Below are positions 16,319-25,302 of a DNA stretch of 64,000 nt, piece after piece. How positions within the stretch are numbered: the first letter of the stretch is position 1; each line of letters begins with the position of its first letter. The notes under the pieces were generated by a model. That model did not search any database. It saw nothing but the letters and a program-made list of their open reading frames with translations, and was not told the origin of the DNA. The position numbers and the translations under genes are program-made. The stretch is from Burkholderia sp. WP9 (lineage in GTDB: Bacteria; Pseudomonadota; Gammaproteobacteria; Burkholderiales; Burkholderiaceae), in contig NZ_FNTG01000002.1 of assembly GCF_900104795.1 (NCBI RefSeq), positions 186,001 through 250,000 on the forward strand. Reading direction: 5' to 3'.

Positions 16319-17092
16319 CTAGACGATGATCGCGCCGCCGTCCACCGCGAAATCCTGACCGGTAATATGGCGCGACGCTTCACTCGCAAGAAACACGATC
16401 GGGCCTTTGAGATCTTCGTCGCCACCCAGGCGCTGCAACGGCGTGCGCGAAACGATCGAGTCTTCCAGTTTGCCAAGCAGACCCGCCGACATTTTCGAAG
16501 GGAAAAAGCCCGGGCAGATCGCGTTGACATTGATGTTGTACTTGCCCCATTCCGCAGCCAGCGCGCGTGTGAAATTGATCGCGGCGGCCTTCGACGTGTT
16601 GTACGCAATCGTGTTCATGCCGGGCGGCGATCCCTTCAGCCCCGCTACCGATGCGATATTGACGATCTTGCCCGCGCGCCGCGGAATCATGCTGCGCTTG
16701 CCGACTTCGCGCGCGAGAAAGAACGGTGCATTGACGTTCAGATTCATCACCTTGTGCCACGCTTCGTCGGGATAGTCTTCGGCGGGTGCGCCCCATGTCG
16801 CGCCGGCGTTGTTGACCAGAATATCGATACTCTCATGCACGCCCAGCACTTCATCCACGAGGCCGGGAATGCCCTCGAAGCGCTGCAGGTCGTTGACCAC
16901 CGTGTGCACTTCGATACCGCGCTCTTGCAGATGCGTTTTTGCTTCAACGAGTTCGTCGGCCTTACGCGCGGTAATGGCGACGCGGCAGCCCATTTCGCCG
17001 AGTGCCTCGGCCATTTGCAGACCCAGTCCGCGAGAGCCTCCGGTGATCAGTGCAACCTTGCCGTCCAGTCGAAACAGGTCCTTCACAGACAT
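16319..17092 (-). CDS. Short-chain dehydrogenase/reductase (FabG-like)
   Basis: 257 residues from ATG at 17092, preceded by AGGAG seven bases upstream. Cofactor motif TGGSRGLG at residues 17-24, NNAG near 96, catalytic Ser in NIASVAG and Tyr-x3-Lys in AYNTSKAA. The C-terminal IVFLASEASRHITGQDFAVDGG is the usual classical-SDR ending. It probably acts as a 3-hydroxyacyl/3-oxoacyl dehydrogenase with the neighbouring CoA ligase. It ends 87 nt before the ligase start on the same strand. Confidence 0.85.
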   Translation of the reverse strand: MSVKDLFRLDGKVALITGGSRGLGLQMAEALGEMGCRVAITARKADELVEAKTHLQERGIEVHTVVNDLQRFEGIPGLVDEVLGVHESIDILVNNAGATWGAPAEDYPDEAWHKVMNLNVNAPFFLAREVGKRSMIPRRAGKIVNIASVAGLKGSPPGMNTIAYNTSKAAAINFTRALAAEWGKYNINVNAICPGFFPSKMSAGLLGKLEDSIVSRTPLQRLGGDEDLKGPIVFLASEASRHITGQDFAVDGGAIIV

Positions 17093-17360
17093 TGCGTCGC
17101 TCCTCCAGATTGTTCTGCTGTGCAGAGTGGTTGACCACATTGTTCGTCCATCATACGTGCCGGAATTCAGCCTGTAAATAAAAGCACGCTCATTCACTTT
17201 CGTTATAAACTGACATGCAACGCCGCCGGCTGGAGCATTGGGAATTACCCGGATAACGCGCTTTTCAGCCCTTGCGTGCTGAGGCATTCGGCTGTGTTTT
17301 TCCTTATGCGTTGCGCACCTGTTGCGCATAACGGCTTATTTTTTCTACGGGTCTTCTGTC

Positions 17361-19166
17361 ATGCAAGATGCGCTGATCATCAACCCGCGTGATCTCGAGT
17401 TCCAGTTGTTCGAAGTGCTCGAAGCGCAGACGCTCACGCAGCGCGCGCGCCATGCCGATCACAGCCGCGAGACCTTCAACGCCGCACTCGAAACCGCGCA
17501 TGCGGTTGCCGTGGAAAAATTCGCGACGCACAACCGTCTCTCCGACGAACACGAACCGCAGTTCGACGGTCAGCGCGTTACCCTGCCCGCCGAGGTCAAG
17601 CAGGCCCTCGACGCATTGCGCGCCACCGGTTTTCTCGCTGCGGGTAAAGACTACGAATGGGGCGGCATGCAGCTGCCCTCGGTGATTTCGTTCGCGTGCC
17701 TGTCACTCTTCAAGAGTGCGAACATTGCCACTGCGTCGTACGCCATGTTGACCACGGCGAACGCGAACGTGATCGAACGTTTCGGCAGCGCGGCACAGAA
17801 GCGAAAATATCTGCAAGCGCTCTTCGAAGGCCGCGCGTTCGGCACCATGGCGTTGACGGAACCGCAGGCGGGCTCGAGTCTCTCCGATCTCGTCACGAGC
17901 GCCACGCCGAATGCGGATGGCACCTATTCGATTCGCGGCAACAAGATTTTCATTTCAGGCGGCGACCACGAACTGAGCGAGAACATCGTGCATCTGGTGC
18001 TGGCGTGTATTCCCGACGCGCCGCCGGGCGTCAAAGGCATCTCGCTCTTCACCGTGCCCAAATTCCACGTCAACGAAGACGGCACGCTCGGCGAGCGTAA
18101 CGACGTCGCGCTCGCCGGACTGATTCACAAGATGGGCTGGCGCGGCACGACGTCGACCATGCTGTCGTTCGGCGAACACGGTCAATGCATCGGCGAACTG
18201 GTGGGCGAAGCGCACCAGGGTCTCGCCGCCATGTTCCACATGATGAACGAGGCGCGCATCGGCGTCGGTCTAGGCGCGGTCATGCTCGGCTACCGCGGCT
18301 ATCTGGCCTCGCTCGATTACGCACGCGAACGGCCGCAAGGGCGTCGTCCCGACAACAAGAACCCACTCGATCCACAAGTGCCGCTGATCGAACACGCCGA
18401 CGTGCGCCGCATGCTGCTCGCACAAAAAGCCTATGTGGAAGGAGCTTACGCGTTGTGCCTTTACGCGGCGCGTCTCGTCGATGAACAGAACACCGGCGAG
18501 AGCGACACGGCACGCGCCGAAGCGGGCCTGCTGCTCGACCTGCTGACGCCGGTGGTGAAATCCTGGCCGTCCCAATGGTGCCTCGAAGCGAACAGCCTGG
18601 CGATCCAGATTCACGGCGGCTACGGCTATACGCGTGAATACCCGGTCGAGCAGTTCTATCGCGACAATCGCCTGAACATGATTCACGAAGGCACCCACGG
18701 CATCCAGGCCATCGATCTGCTCGGCCGCAAGGTGACGATGAAACAGGGCGCCGCGCTCGGCCACCTGGCACGTGAGATCCAGCGCACGATCGATGCGGCG
18801 CGCGAGCATGCACCACTGCATGCGCACGCCGCTGCGTTGGGTGAAGCATGGACCGACCTGACTGCCACGATCGAAGCGCTGCTTCCGGTGTTGGCTCATA
18901 ACAGCGAACCCGCACTAGCCAACGCGAATGCGTTTCTCGAAGCCTTCGGCCATATCGTGATCGCGTGGACGTGGCTGCGGCAAGCGATCGTCGCCAGCGC
19001 CGGACTGAGCGCATCGCATACCGAGGCAGACGCGGACTTCTATCGCGGCAAGCTGCATGCGTGCCAGTGGTTCTTCCGCTGGGAACTGCCGCGCGTCGCG
19101 TTGATGCTAAAGACGCTGCGGGCTTTGGATGACACCACGCTCAGCATGGCGCCGAACTGGTTCTAG
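17361..19166 (+). CDS. Acyl-CoA dehydrogenase, long (DmdC-like) type
   Basis: 601 residues from ATG at 17361; a TTG 39 nt upstream is less likely. FAD-binding middle-domain motif TEPQAGSSLSDL near residue 173. The second half includes IQIHGGYGYTREYPVEQFYRD, and the catalytic glutamate is probably in MIHEGTHGIQAIDLLGRK. The extra C-terminal domain and roughly 600-residue length place it with DmdC/AcdA-type enzymes rather than 380-residue ones. It is divergent from the SDR and CoA-ligase genes, with a 268-nt shared promoter region. Confidence 0.85.
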   Translation: MQDALIINPRDLEFQLFEVLEAQTLTQRARHADHSRETFNAALETAHAVAVEKFATHNRLSDEHEPQFDGQRVTLPAEVKQALDALRATGFLAAGKDYEWGGMQLPSVISFACLSLFKSANIATASYAMLTTANANVIERFGSAAQKRKYLQALFEGRAFGTMALTEPQAGSSLSDLVTSATPNADGTYSIRGNKIFISGGDHELSENIVHLVLACIPDAPPGVKGISLFTVPKFHVNEDGTLGERNDVALAGLIHKMGWRGTTSTMLSFGEHGQCIGELVGEAHQGLAAMFHMMNEARIGVGLGAVMLGYRGYLASLDYARERPQGRRPDNKNPLDPQVPLIEHADVRRMLLAQKAYVEGAYALCLYAARLVDEQNTGESDTARAEAGLLLDLLTPVVKSWPSQWCLEANSLAIQIHGGYGYTREYPVEQFYRDNRLNMIHEGTHGIQAIDLLGRKVTMKQGAALGHLAREIQRTIDAAREHAPLHAHAAALGEAWTDLTATIEALLPVLAHNSEPALANANAFLEAFGHIVIAWTWLRQAIVASAGLSASHTEADADFYRGKLHACQWFFRWELPRVALMLKTLRALDDTTLSMAPNWF

Positions 19167-19451
19167 GCGCTGCGGCGCCGGCGAATTTGCAGCTCGAATC
19201 GCGGAAACATCCTTGCTCGATGCAACCGGCAGCAGCCAACGCAATGTTGCCGGAACCGCTCCCCATGCGGTGCTCCAGCCAGTTTTTCCAGCATGAGCGC
19301 GTGCGCTGGAGTATTGTTTAAGCGCGCCGGGAGCGACGCGGCATGACTCTTCTACAAGACAGAGTGCTCCTCGTGGGCGGCAAAGTGCTCGCAAGCGCGT
19401 GGTTTTTTGCATGCAACAAAGCGACATCAACTTTTCGAGGATGGAGAAAAC

Positions 19452-19811
19452 GTGAAAACAGTCAATCTTTTGAAGGCGCTGGGCATCGCATTGTGTGTGG
19501 CAACTGCGTCCAGCGCCTATGCCCAGTCGAGCGATGCGGCGCCGTCCGCCGACGCGTCGGCGCCCAGCGCCAAAACGGTCAAGAAGGCGGACCGCTCGCT
19601 GGGTCTGCAGGTGCGCAAGGCTCTGTCGAAAGCGCAGGGTTTTGACGTGTCGAACGTGTTTGTCCGGGCGCGCGGTGGCGTAGTCACGCTGACGGGATCG
19701 GTGCCCGACGGCGCGCAGATTCCGCAGGCGGAGGAAGTGGCAAAGAATGTGGCGGGTGTGAAGTCGGTGAATAACAAGCTGACTATCGGCACCCAGGGCG
19801 GCGGAGGTTAA
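19452..19811 (+). CDS. BON-domain periplasmic protein
   Basis: 119 residues from GTG at 19452 with GGAG upstream. Signal peptide about residues 1-24 (LLKALGIALCVATASSAYA). An Ala/Ser-rich linker and one BON domain (DRSLGLQVRKALSKAQ to AGVKSVNNKLTI) follow, with the typical V-x-G-x-V-x-L-x-G strand pattern. BON proteins bind membranes or phospholipid and are often osmotically induced. It stands alone, and the 285 nt upstream contain no gene. Confidence 0.8.
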   Translation: MKTVNLLKALGIALCVATASSAYAQSSDAAPSADASAPSAKTVKKADRSLGLQVRKALSKAQGFDVSNVFVRARGGVVTLTGSVPDGAQIPQAEEVAKNVAGVKSVNNKLTIGTQGGGG

Positions 19812-19849
19812 GCGCCTCTTCTGTCACCCGGTGAGTTGCCAGGTGACCA

Positions 19850-19895
19850 CAGGCGGCGCCGCTCGTCGCACAATGAGAGCGTAAGGCGCCGCCTG
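19850..19895. repeat. 11-bp perfect inverted repeat between convergent genes
   Basis: CAGGCGGCGCC and GGCGCCGCCTG with a 24-nt loop, between the BON gene (+) and the DUF1501 gene (-). No T-run on either side, so it may be a factor-assisted terminator structure or a REP-like element. Confidence 0.5.
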
Positions 19896-19998
19896 TCGTC
19901 CTGGTATTTGAAACTCAGCGTCGCAGTGGAACTTGCGTCACGCGAGCTTGCCGCCCACCTGATCGCTCGCCGTATCTGCCCGAGGTCCGCTCGCCGCA

Positions 19999-21156
19999 CT
20001 AAGCTCGCACGATGCCTGCCAACGGCCGCCCCGCCGCCGTCTGGCCAAACAGCACAGCCGCCGTACGCTGTGGATCGAGTCCGAGGCTTTCACTCGCGGT
20101 GCCGGCGATCAGCGCATCGAGCGAAGTGGTCGGTTTGAGATCGCGCGCTTCGTAAAGGTTGTGAGGCGCGAGACCCGGCCAGTCGGCGATCACGCGCCCG
20201 CCCCGCACCGAGCCGCCCAGCACCATCGCCACCGAGCCCGTGCCATGATCGGTGCCGCCCGTGCCGTTGGCCGCGGCGGTTCTGCCGAACTCCGTCGCCA
20301 CCAGCACGGTGGTCTTGCTCCACAATGGACCCATGCCGTCGCGCAACGCGGCGAGCATCGTATCGAGCGCCTTCAACTGATTGGCGAGGCGTGCGTTCTG
20401 CGCGCTATGTGTGTCCCAGCCGCCGGTTTCGATCATCGCGATGCGTGGACCGTTCTCGCGCGCCAGGAAGCCGGCAGCGAGCTTGCCGAGGCTCGCCGGA
20501 TCCTGGCGCGCGCCGGCGTCGCCGGCAAGGCCGCGCGCGGTCATCGCCGACTCCCACAACGGGCGCAGCTGCGCGTCCTGGTCGTAGAGTTGCGAAACGC
20601 GCGCGAGCAGATCATCGGGCGCTTGCGGCAACGCCGAGGGCGCATACGACGTCACACCCGCCGCGCCGCGCAACGCCATCGGCACGGTCGGCGCGAATGC
20701 AATCGCGTTCTCGCGCGTGGCGCGCAACTGCGTGACGAGCCGGTTCAGCCAGCCGTCTTTCATCTGATACGGCGACGTACCGCCGGTCTCGAGCACGTTC
20801 TGTCCGTCGAAGTGCGAGCGGTCCCGATACGGCGACGCCACCGCGTGCACGAACAGCGCCTGCTGGTCCGCGTACATCGCGGCGATCTGCGCCATCGCCG
20901 GATGCAAAGCGAAGGTGCCGTTCAGACGCGGCGCGTTCGAGGTGTCGATGGCGAGCGCGCCACGCAATGTGGCGTAAGCGGGTTCGGCGTAGGGGACGAC
21001 GATGTTCAGACCGTCGGCGGCGCCGCGCTGGATCACGAACACGAAGCGGCGCTCGGTGGCGACGCTTGCAAACACGATCCGCGGCGACACGAGCATCGCG
21101 CCCGCGCCGGTAGCGGTGACGCTCAGAAACTTGCGGCGTGACAGCATGGCGTTCAT
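19999..21156 (-). CDS. DUF1501 protein with Tat-type signal
   Basis: 385 residues starting with a twin-arginine motif (SRRKFLSVTATGAGAML, residues 6-22), so it is probably exported folded. The remainder is a sulfatase/alkaline-phosphatase-like DUF1501 fold: FVIQRGAADGLNIVVPY, SHFDGQNVLETG, IETGGWDTHSAQN, ATEFGRTAAANGTGGTDHG. The Asp/His/Glu residues in these blocks are candidate metal ligands. The start overlaps the end of the DUF1800 gene by 4 nt (ATGA). DUF1800/DUF1501 pairs are common in proteobacteria and their function is unknown. Confidence 0.85.
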   Translation of the reverse strand: MNAMLSRRKFLSVTATGAGAMLVSPRIVFASVATERRFVFVIQRGAADGLNIVVPYAEPAYATLRGALAIDTSNAPRLNGTFALHPAMAQIAAMYADQQALFVHAVASPYRDRSHFDGQNVLETGGTSPYQMKDGWLNRLVTQLRATRENAIAFAPTVPMALRGAAGVTSYAPSALPQAPDDLLARVSQLYDQDAQLRPLWESAMTARGLAGDAGARQDPASLGKLAAGFLARENGPRIAMIETGGWDTHSAQNARLANQLKALDTMLAALRDGMGPLWSKTTVLVATEFGRTAAANGTGGTDHGTGSVAMVLGGSVRGGRVIADWPGLAPHNLYEARDLKPTTSLDALIAGTASESLGLDPQRTAAVLFGQTAAGRPLAGIVRA

Positions 21157-22736
21157 CTCCGTTGGAAATCCGGCGAGACCAGTAACAGCGCGATCGCCGT
21201 GGACGCACTTTCAGCGCGAGATACCGCAGTCGCCGTCGGCGCACTGAGCGAACCGGCGAACCAGGTCTGGCCGAGCGAGCGGGCGTCGAGCCGGTCGCCG
21301 ACACGCGCGGCGAAACGCTGCGCCACTTCGACCCGGCGCACGAGCGCGTCGGGCGCGGCCCAACTTGCGGCGATGTCGTCGTAGCCGGCCGGCGACCCCG
21401 GCCGCCACACCGGCTGGCCGAGCTGGGTAAGAATCGGGGCCGCCTGCTGGCTGCCGAGGTCGCGCCAGCCGAGTCCGCGCATCGACGAAATGGTCCATTC
21501 CCATGGCGTCTTGAACTTCACGGCAGTGGGCGACCACGCTTGCGGCATTTCGATCAACGCCCGGTACACGGCCGGCAGATCGCCGCCGCTGCGCTCGAAC
21601 GCACTGGCGAGCTGCTCGCTCACGCCGGGCGGCGGATTGTCAGCGACAAAATGACGGGCCAGTTTGCCGCCGATATGCCGCGCGGTCGCCGGCGCACTTG
21701 CGAGGTCATGCAGGATAGCGAGCGCCTGCTCTTCTCCGGGCTGGTCGTAGCGGCGGCCCATGAGGGTCCGCGAACCTGGCTCATGCAGTGCGGCGCGAAA
21801 CACGAAGGTGCCCGGCGCCGCGCTCTGCCGCATCGCTATCCGGCCCGTGTTGCCGACATTGGCCGGATTGCCCGCGACGCTCCAGCCCGTTAGCGCGCGG
21901 GCAAATTCGGTGACATCGTCCTGGGTGTAGCCGCTGCGCACGCCGAGCGTGTGCAGTTCCATGATCTCGCGCGCCAGGTTTTCGTTCAGGCCGCGTTTGC
22001 GATCCGGATTACGCTGTGCGGCACGCAGGGCCGCCATGCTGTCCGGCCCTACCGAGCGCGTCTGGTCGAGAAACAGTTGCATGGCCGGATGACGTTCCAC
22101 GGCCACCAGCATGTCTTCAAAGCGACCCAGCACATGCGGACGAATTGCTTCGGCCTCGAATGCGCCCGCCAGTGCGGCGACGCCCGGCTTCTCGGTGGAT
22201 ATCGCGAAGTGGTTGGCCCAGAAATGCACCAGCCGCTCGACGAACGGCGTCGGCGTGGTCAATGCACTCGTCACCCGGGCATTCACGGATGAGCGGTACA
22301 GGTCGAGTATTTCACCACGCATGGCTTTTCGTTCGGCTTGTCTCGCAGTTTGAGCGTTTGCCTGGATCGCGGCTTGGGTGTCGGTTTGGGCGTTGGCTTG
22401 CGCGTTAGCTCGGGAGCTGGATTGCGCGTCGCGTTGAGCGTTTGTTTTCGCCTCAGGCTGCGCCGAATTGCGCCCGATCGCGGATTGACTCGCCGTGCCC
22501 TCGCCCGCATTCTGGCGAGCCTGCTGCGTGAACTGCATGCGCTGCTGCAGCAACTCCGTTGAAAGCGCCACCGAGTCCGGCTGACTCGCCCACGCGGCCG
22601 GCCGCGCCTGGTACTGTTCGAGCTGGGCGAGTAGCCACGCTTTCGGGTCGGCGGGAGGCGTATCGTCGGCGCGCGCGCCCAGGCCGAAGCGATTCAGCGC
22701 GATCGCTGCCGCGTTCAGGTTCGGTGAGTTGGCCAT
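21153..22736 (-). CDS. DUF1800 protein
   Basis: 527 residues. The N-terminal ALNRFGLGARADD is the characteristic DUF1800 opening. Further blocks are LVHFWANHFAIS, ENLAREIMELHTLGV, YTQDDVTEFARALTGW and ARHFVADNPP. Between residues about 80 and 140 there is a low-complexity insert of Gln/Ala/Asn/Thr repeats (NAQANAQTDTQAAIQANAQ) that looks species-specific. No obvious signal peptide. It ends in a 4-nt overlap with the DUF1501 gene and lies 96 nt after the sensor gene. Function unknown. Confidence 0.85.
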   Translation of the reverse strand: MANSPNLNAAAIALNRFGLGARADDTPPADPKAWLLAQLEQYQARPAAWASQPDSVALSTELLQQRMQFTQQARQNAGEGTASQSAIGRNSAQPEAKTNAQRDAQSSSRANAQANAQTDTQAAIQANAQTARQAERKAMRGEILDLYRSSVNARVTSALTTPTPFVERLVHFWANHFAISTEKPGVAALAGAFEAEAIRPHVLGRFEDMLVAVERHPAMQLFLDQTRSVGPDSMAALRAAQRNPDRKRGLNENLAREIMELHTLGVRSGYTQDDVTEFARALTGWSVAGNPANVGNTGRIAMRQSAAPGTFVFRAALHEPGSRTLMGRRYDQPGEEQALAILHDLASAPATARHIGGKLARHFVADNPPPGVSEQLASAFERSGGDLPAVYRALIEMPQAWSPTAVKFKTPWEWTISSMRGLGWRDLGSQQAAPILTQLGQPVWRPGSPAGYDDIAASWAAPDALVRRVEVAQRFAARVGDRLDARSLGQTWFAGSLSAPTATAVSRAESASTAIALLLVSPDFQRR

Positions 22737-22832
22737 ACCATCCTCTTCGGCTTTGGATAGTCTTTAAACGGCTGCCTCGGGCAAATCCGTCGCGAACGCC
22801 CGCGCTGTGTGGCTGTTTTTTGCTGTTGCTTC

Positions 22833-23351
22833 TTAATCGCCAGAAGCTTCGCTCGATGCCTGATTTGCCGGCTTGTTCGCACTCGCCGCCGGCTGGGGTT
22901 CGCGCCACTGCCCGCGCAGTTTCAGGCTGTCGGCGAACCGGACTCGCTCCTCGGGCGACAACGTCGCCGCGAAATCCGCCACACTGCCTTCCACTTGCGC
23001 GCGCAGGCGGCTGTCCGCGTCGCGCGTGCGGGCGAGCGCGGCATCGAGCGCCGCGCGATCGAACTGAGGGGCCGCCAGCAGACGCAACACGTCGCGACGC
23101 CCTTCACGACCGTCGCGAGCATATTGCCGGCCTTCGCGGCGAGCGTCCTTCAGGCTGTCGACGAAAGCCTTCTGGCGGTCGGCGGAGAGCGTTTGCGCAG
23201 CGAAGCGCAGCGCGCGCTGTTGGGCCAGCACCGGCGCCGCCGCTCCGCGCGCGGCAAACCATTGATAAGCACCACCGACGATCGCGCCCACCAGAAACAC
23301 GTTCAGCACCAGCGAGGCGACCAGCACGATTTTCCAGGTCCGGCCGTTCAT
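22833..23351 (-). CDS. Periplasmic metal/stress sensor-like protein (Spy/CnrX type)
   Basis: 172 residues from ATG at 23351, overlapping the anti-sigma stop as ATGA. One membrane anchor (residues about 8-29, KIVLVASLVLNVFLVGAIVGG), then a helical, Arg/Ala-rich periplasmic domain with the Spy/ZraP/CnrX-like pattern (LSADRQKAFVDSL, LSPEERVRFADSL). No His/Met-rich metal site is evident, so a metal role is uncertain. Third gene of the sigma factor run. Confidence 0.7.
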   Translation of the reverse strand: MNGRTWKIVLVASLVLNVFLVGAIVGGAYQWFAARGAAAPVLAQQRALRFAAQTLSADRQKAFVDSLKDARREGRQYARDGREGRRDVLRLLAAPQFDRAALDAALARTRDADSRLRAQVEGSVADFAATLSPEERVRFADSLKLRGQWREPQPAASANKPANQASSEASGD

Positions 23352-23773
23352 TCGTCGCTCCAATCGGCGGACGAACCACCAAAGCTCGAAGTTAAATAAG
23401 ACGACTCATGGACTGGCGGCAGCTGCTGCGCCGCGCCCGTCAGAACGAAGAACGAGACCGCAAACGCGCCGGCCACGCCGCCCATCAGTCCAACGCCCGC
23501 TATCGCCGCGCCCGACCACCACAAGCGCCGCCGTGGCGCAGTCCGGCGACCCGGCGCAGCGTCCAGCACGCGCTCGAACAAGGCCGCGCCGGGCGGCGCG
23601 ACCTTGCCGGCGGCAAGCCATGCATCGACGCCGGCCGCCTGCGCGAGCAACGCATCGGCTTGCTCGCGATGCGCGTCGGCCCACGCCTGTGCCGCCGCGC
23701 GGTCCTGTTGCGGCCAGCGGCGCGGCTCGGCACCGTAGGCCTCGACGATCTGATGGAATCTTTCGGGCGTCAT
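23348..23773 (-). CDS. Probable anti-sigma factor, single membrane segment
   Basis: 141 residues. The N-terminal 80 residues are cytosolic and Trp/Ala-rich (FHQIVEAYGAEPRRWPQQDR). A membrane segment lies at about 86-112 and a short periplasmic tail of about 29 residues follows. No zinc-type HxxxCxxC motif is present. Position directly behind an ECF sigma gene with a 4-nt ATGA overlap gives the assignment; the sequence itself is weakly conserved. Confidence 0.65.
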   Translation of the reverse strand: MTPERFHQIVEAYGAEPRRWPQQDRAAAQAWADAHREQADALLAQAAGVDAWLAAGKVAPPGAALFERVLDAAPGRRTAPRRRLWWSGAAIAGVGLMGGVAGAFAVSFFVLTGAAQQLPPVHESSYLTSSFGGSSADWSDE

Positions 23774-24330
23774 GACTTGTCCTTGCTAAGGCCGCTGCCG
23801 GCCAGTTGAGCGCGCAGATTGCGGCGCGCGCGGGCCAGCAGACTTTCCAACGCATCGACGGTGATGCCCATCAGGGCCGCAGCGTCGATGTTCGACATTT
23901 CCTGGTAGTAGTTGAGCACGAGCGCCTCGCGCTGCCGTGGCGGCAACGCGGCGAGTGCGTCACGAACCGACTGGTCCTGCGCACGTGCTTCGAGACCGGC
24001 CTCGGGAAGCGCGGCGGGATCGATTTCTTCCGGCATCTCGCCGTGCGGATCTTCACGCCGGCCGCGCAGGCGGTCATAACAGAGGTTGAGCGCGACGCGA
24101 TGAACCCACGTATCGAATTTCGCCTCGCCTTCCCGCCAGCGCGACGCCTGTTTCCAGATCCGCACGAACACCTCCTGCGCCACATCTTCCGCTTCCATGC
24201 GATCGCCCAGCATGCGCGTGGCGAGCGCCAGCAGACGCGGCAGCTTGCGCGAGACGAGCGAACGGACGGCGGCCTGATCTTGCCGGCCGATCCGTTCGAG
24301 CAGTTCCGCGTCGGGATCGCGTTCGCTCAA
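23770..24330 (-). CDS. RNA polymerase sigma factor, ECF family
   Basis: 186 residues. Region 2 spans residues about 25-90 (MLGDRMEAEDVAQEVFVRIWK and FDTWVHRVALNLCYDRLR); region 4 spans 120-175 (LAALPPRQREALVLNYYQEMSNIDAAALMGITVDALESLLARARRNL in two helices). No region 3, and ECF length. It heads a tightly overlapping run with the probable anti-sigma and sensor genes, followed by DUF1800 and DUF1501, so these are its plausible regulon. The recognised promoter cannot be deduced here. Confidence 0.9.
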   Translation of the reverse strand: MSERDPDAELLERIGRQDQAAVRSLVSRKLPRLLALATRMLGDRMEAEDVAQEVFVRIWKQASRWREGEAKFDTWVHRVALNLCYDRLRGRREDPHGEMPEEIDPAALPEAGLEARAQDQSVRDALAALPPRQREALVLNYYQEMSNIDAAALMGITVDALESLLARARRNLRAQLAGSGLSKDKS

Positions 24331-24520
24331 GGCAAGCCGCTCCCCGCCACGAGTTCATCGTGCCACATGGACCGCGTCGCAAGACGAACCTCGGTCACCT
24401 GGCGCCGCTCCTTTCGAGGCATCTCATGCGGGCTTCCTCTCATTCGGATCGTTGTGCGCGCACCTGATCGAACAGCGCGCGCGGATCGCGGAGACGGCGT
24501 CTTGCCGTACCCGTCCATGG

Positions 24521-24622
24521 TCAATATACGACGACCGCCGGCCGATAGTAGGCCGGCCGCGCGGGGTACACCACACAGCCGGCAAGCATGGCCGCCAGCA
24601 GCATTGTCAGGAGCGTTTTCAT
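24521..24622 (-). CDS. Very small lipoprotein (33 residues)
   Basis: ATG at 24622 with AGGCGG upstream. The lipobox LAGC places the acylated Cys at residue 16, followed by a Pro/Tyr/Val-rich tail (VVYPARPAYYRPAVVVY). It follows the YXWGXW gene by 64 nt on the same strand. Small lipoproteins of this kind next to YXWGXW genes are common in Burkholderia. Function unknown. Confidence 0.6.
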   Translation of the reverse strand: MKTLLTMLLAAMLAGCVVYPARPAYYRPAVVVY

Positions 24623-24686
24623 AGCGATCCGCCTGAGTAAGGGATGCAGCACGTCACGGAACGTCGAGCGCAGGGCCGCTAGCAGG

Positions 24687-25007
24687 TCATGCCCAGTGGC
24701 CTTCGATCCAACGCCAGTTGGGACCGCGCTGCACCCAATGCCCAGGCACCCAGTGATAGCCGACGCGCACCGCCTGCCAGTGGCCGGGCACCCAGACATA
24801 CCGCCCCTGATCCCAACGCCAGCGGCCTTGATCCCATACATAACCGGCGCGCGGTGCCGGTACCACTTCCACGCGAGGCGGCGGCGGCGCCATCGGCGCG
24901 ACGATCACCGCCTGCGCGAAGGCCGGCGCGGCCGTGAGCGTGGCGGCGCACGTCAGCGCGGCCGTCAGCACGGAGGTAAGAAGACGAACGGGTTTGGTGG
25001 ATGTCAT
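24687..25007 (-). CDS. YXWGXW-repeat exported protein
   Basis: 106 residues from ATG at 25007, preceded by GGGAG; the much longer in-frame extension has no site. Signal peptide residues 1-32 (ending APAFAQA), Pro-rich linker, then Trp/Tyr-rich repeats (GYVWDQGRWRW, GRYVWVPGHW, GYHWVPGHW, NWRWIEGHW). This is the YXWGXW family of secreted or outer-membrane-associated proteins of unknown role. Confidence 0.8.
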   Translation of the reverse strand: MTSTKPVRLLTSVLTAALTCAATLTAAPAFAQAVIVAPMAPPPPRVEVVPAPRAGYVWDQGRWRWDQGRYVWVPGHWQAVRVGYHWVPGHWVQRGPNWRWIEGHWA

Positions 25008-25302
25008 GCTGGTTTCTCCCATGAAAGCCGAGGCCGCAAGCGGCTTCGTTTCTTCTTGAACGCAGCGGCGGGAAAAACCCGTCGCTGCGCGTCGTTTGAA
25101 AAATTCAAAAGGGAAGAAGGATGCGCGAAAACTCGCGCTGAGACGCGAGACGCAGAGTCGCAGCCGTTCGCGCATCGCTTGTGGCGTCAGCAGAACGACA
25201 GCAAGCGTTATGCAAATGAATAAAAAACGATGCCTTCGGTAAGGCGCGCGAGCCGGTGAGGTATCCTTGCCGGTTCCGCAACCTCTGCACCTCCCCTGCC
25301 CG
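25008..25302. other. Divergent intergenic region, no gene seen
   Basis: 295 nt between the YXWGXW gene (-) and the HAD gene (+). It should contain both promoters; I see no hairpin with T-run and no strong consensus -35/-10 pair. Confidence 0.4.
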
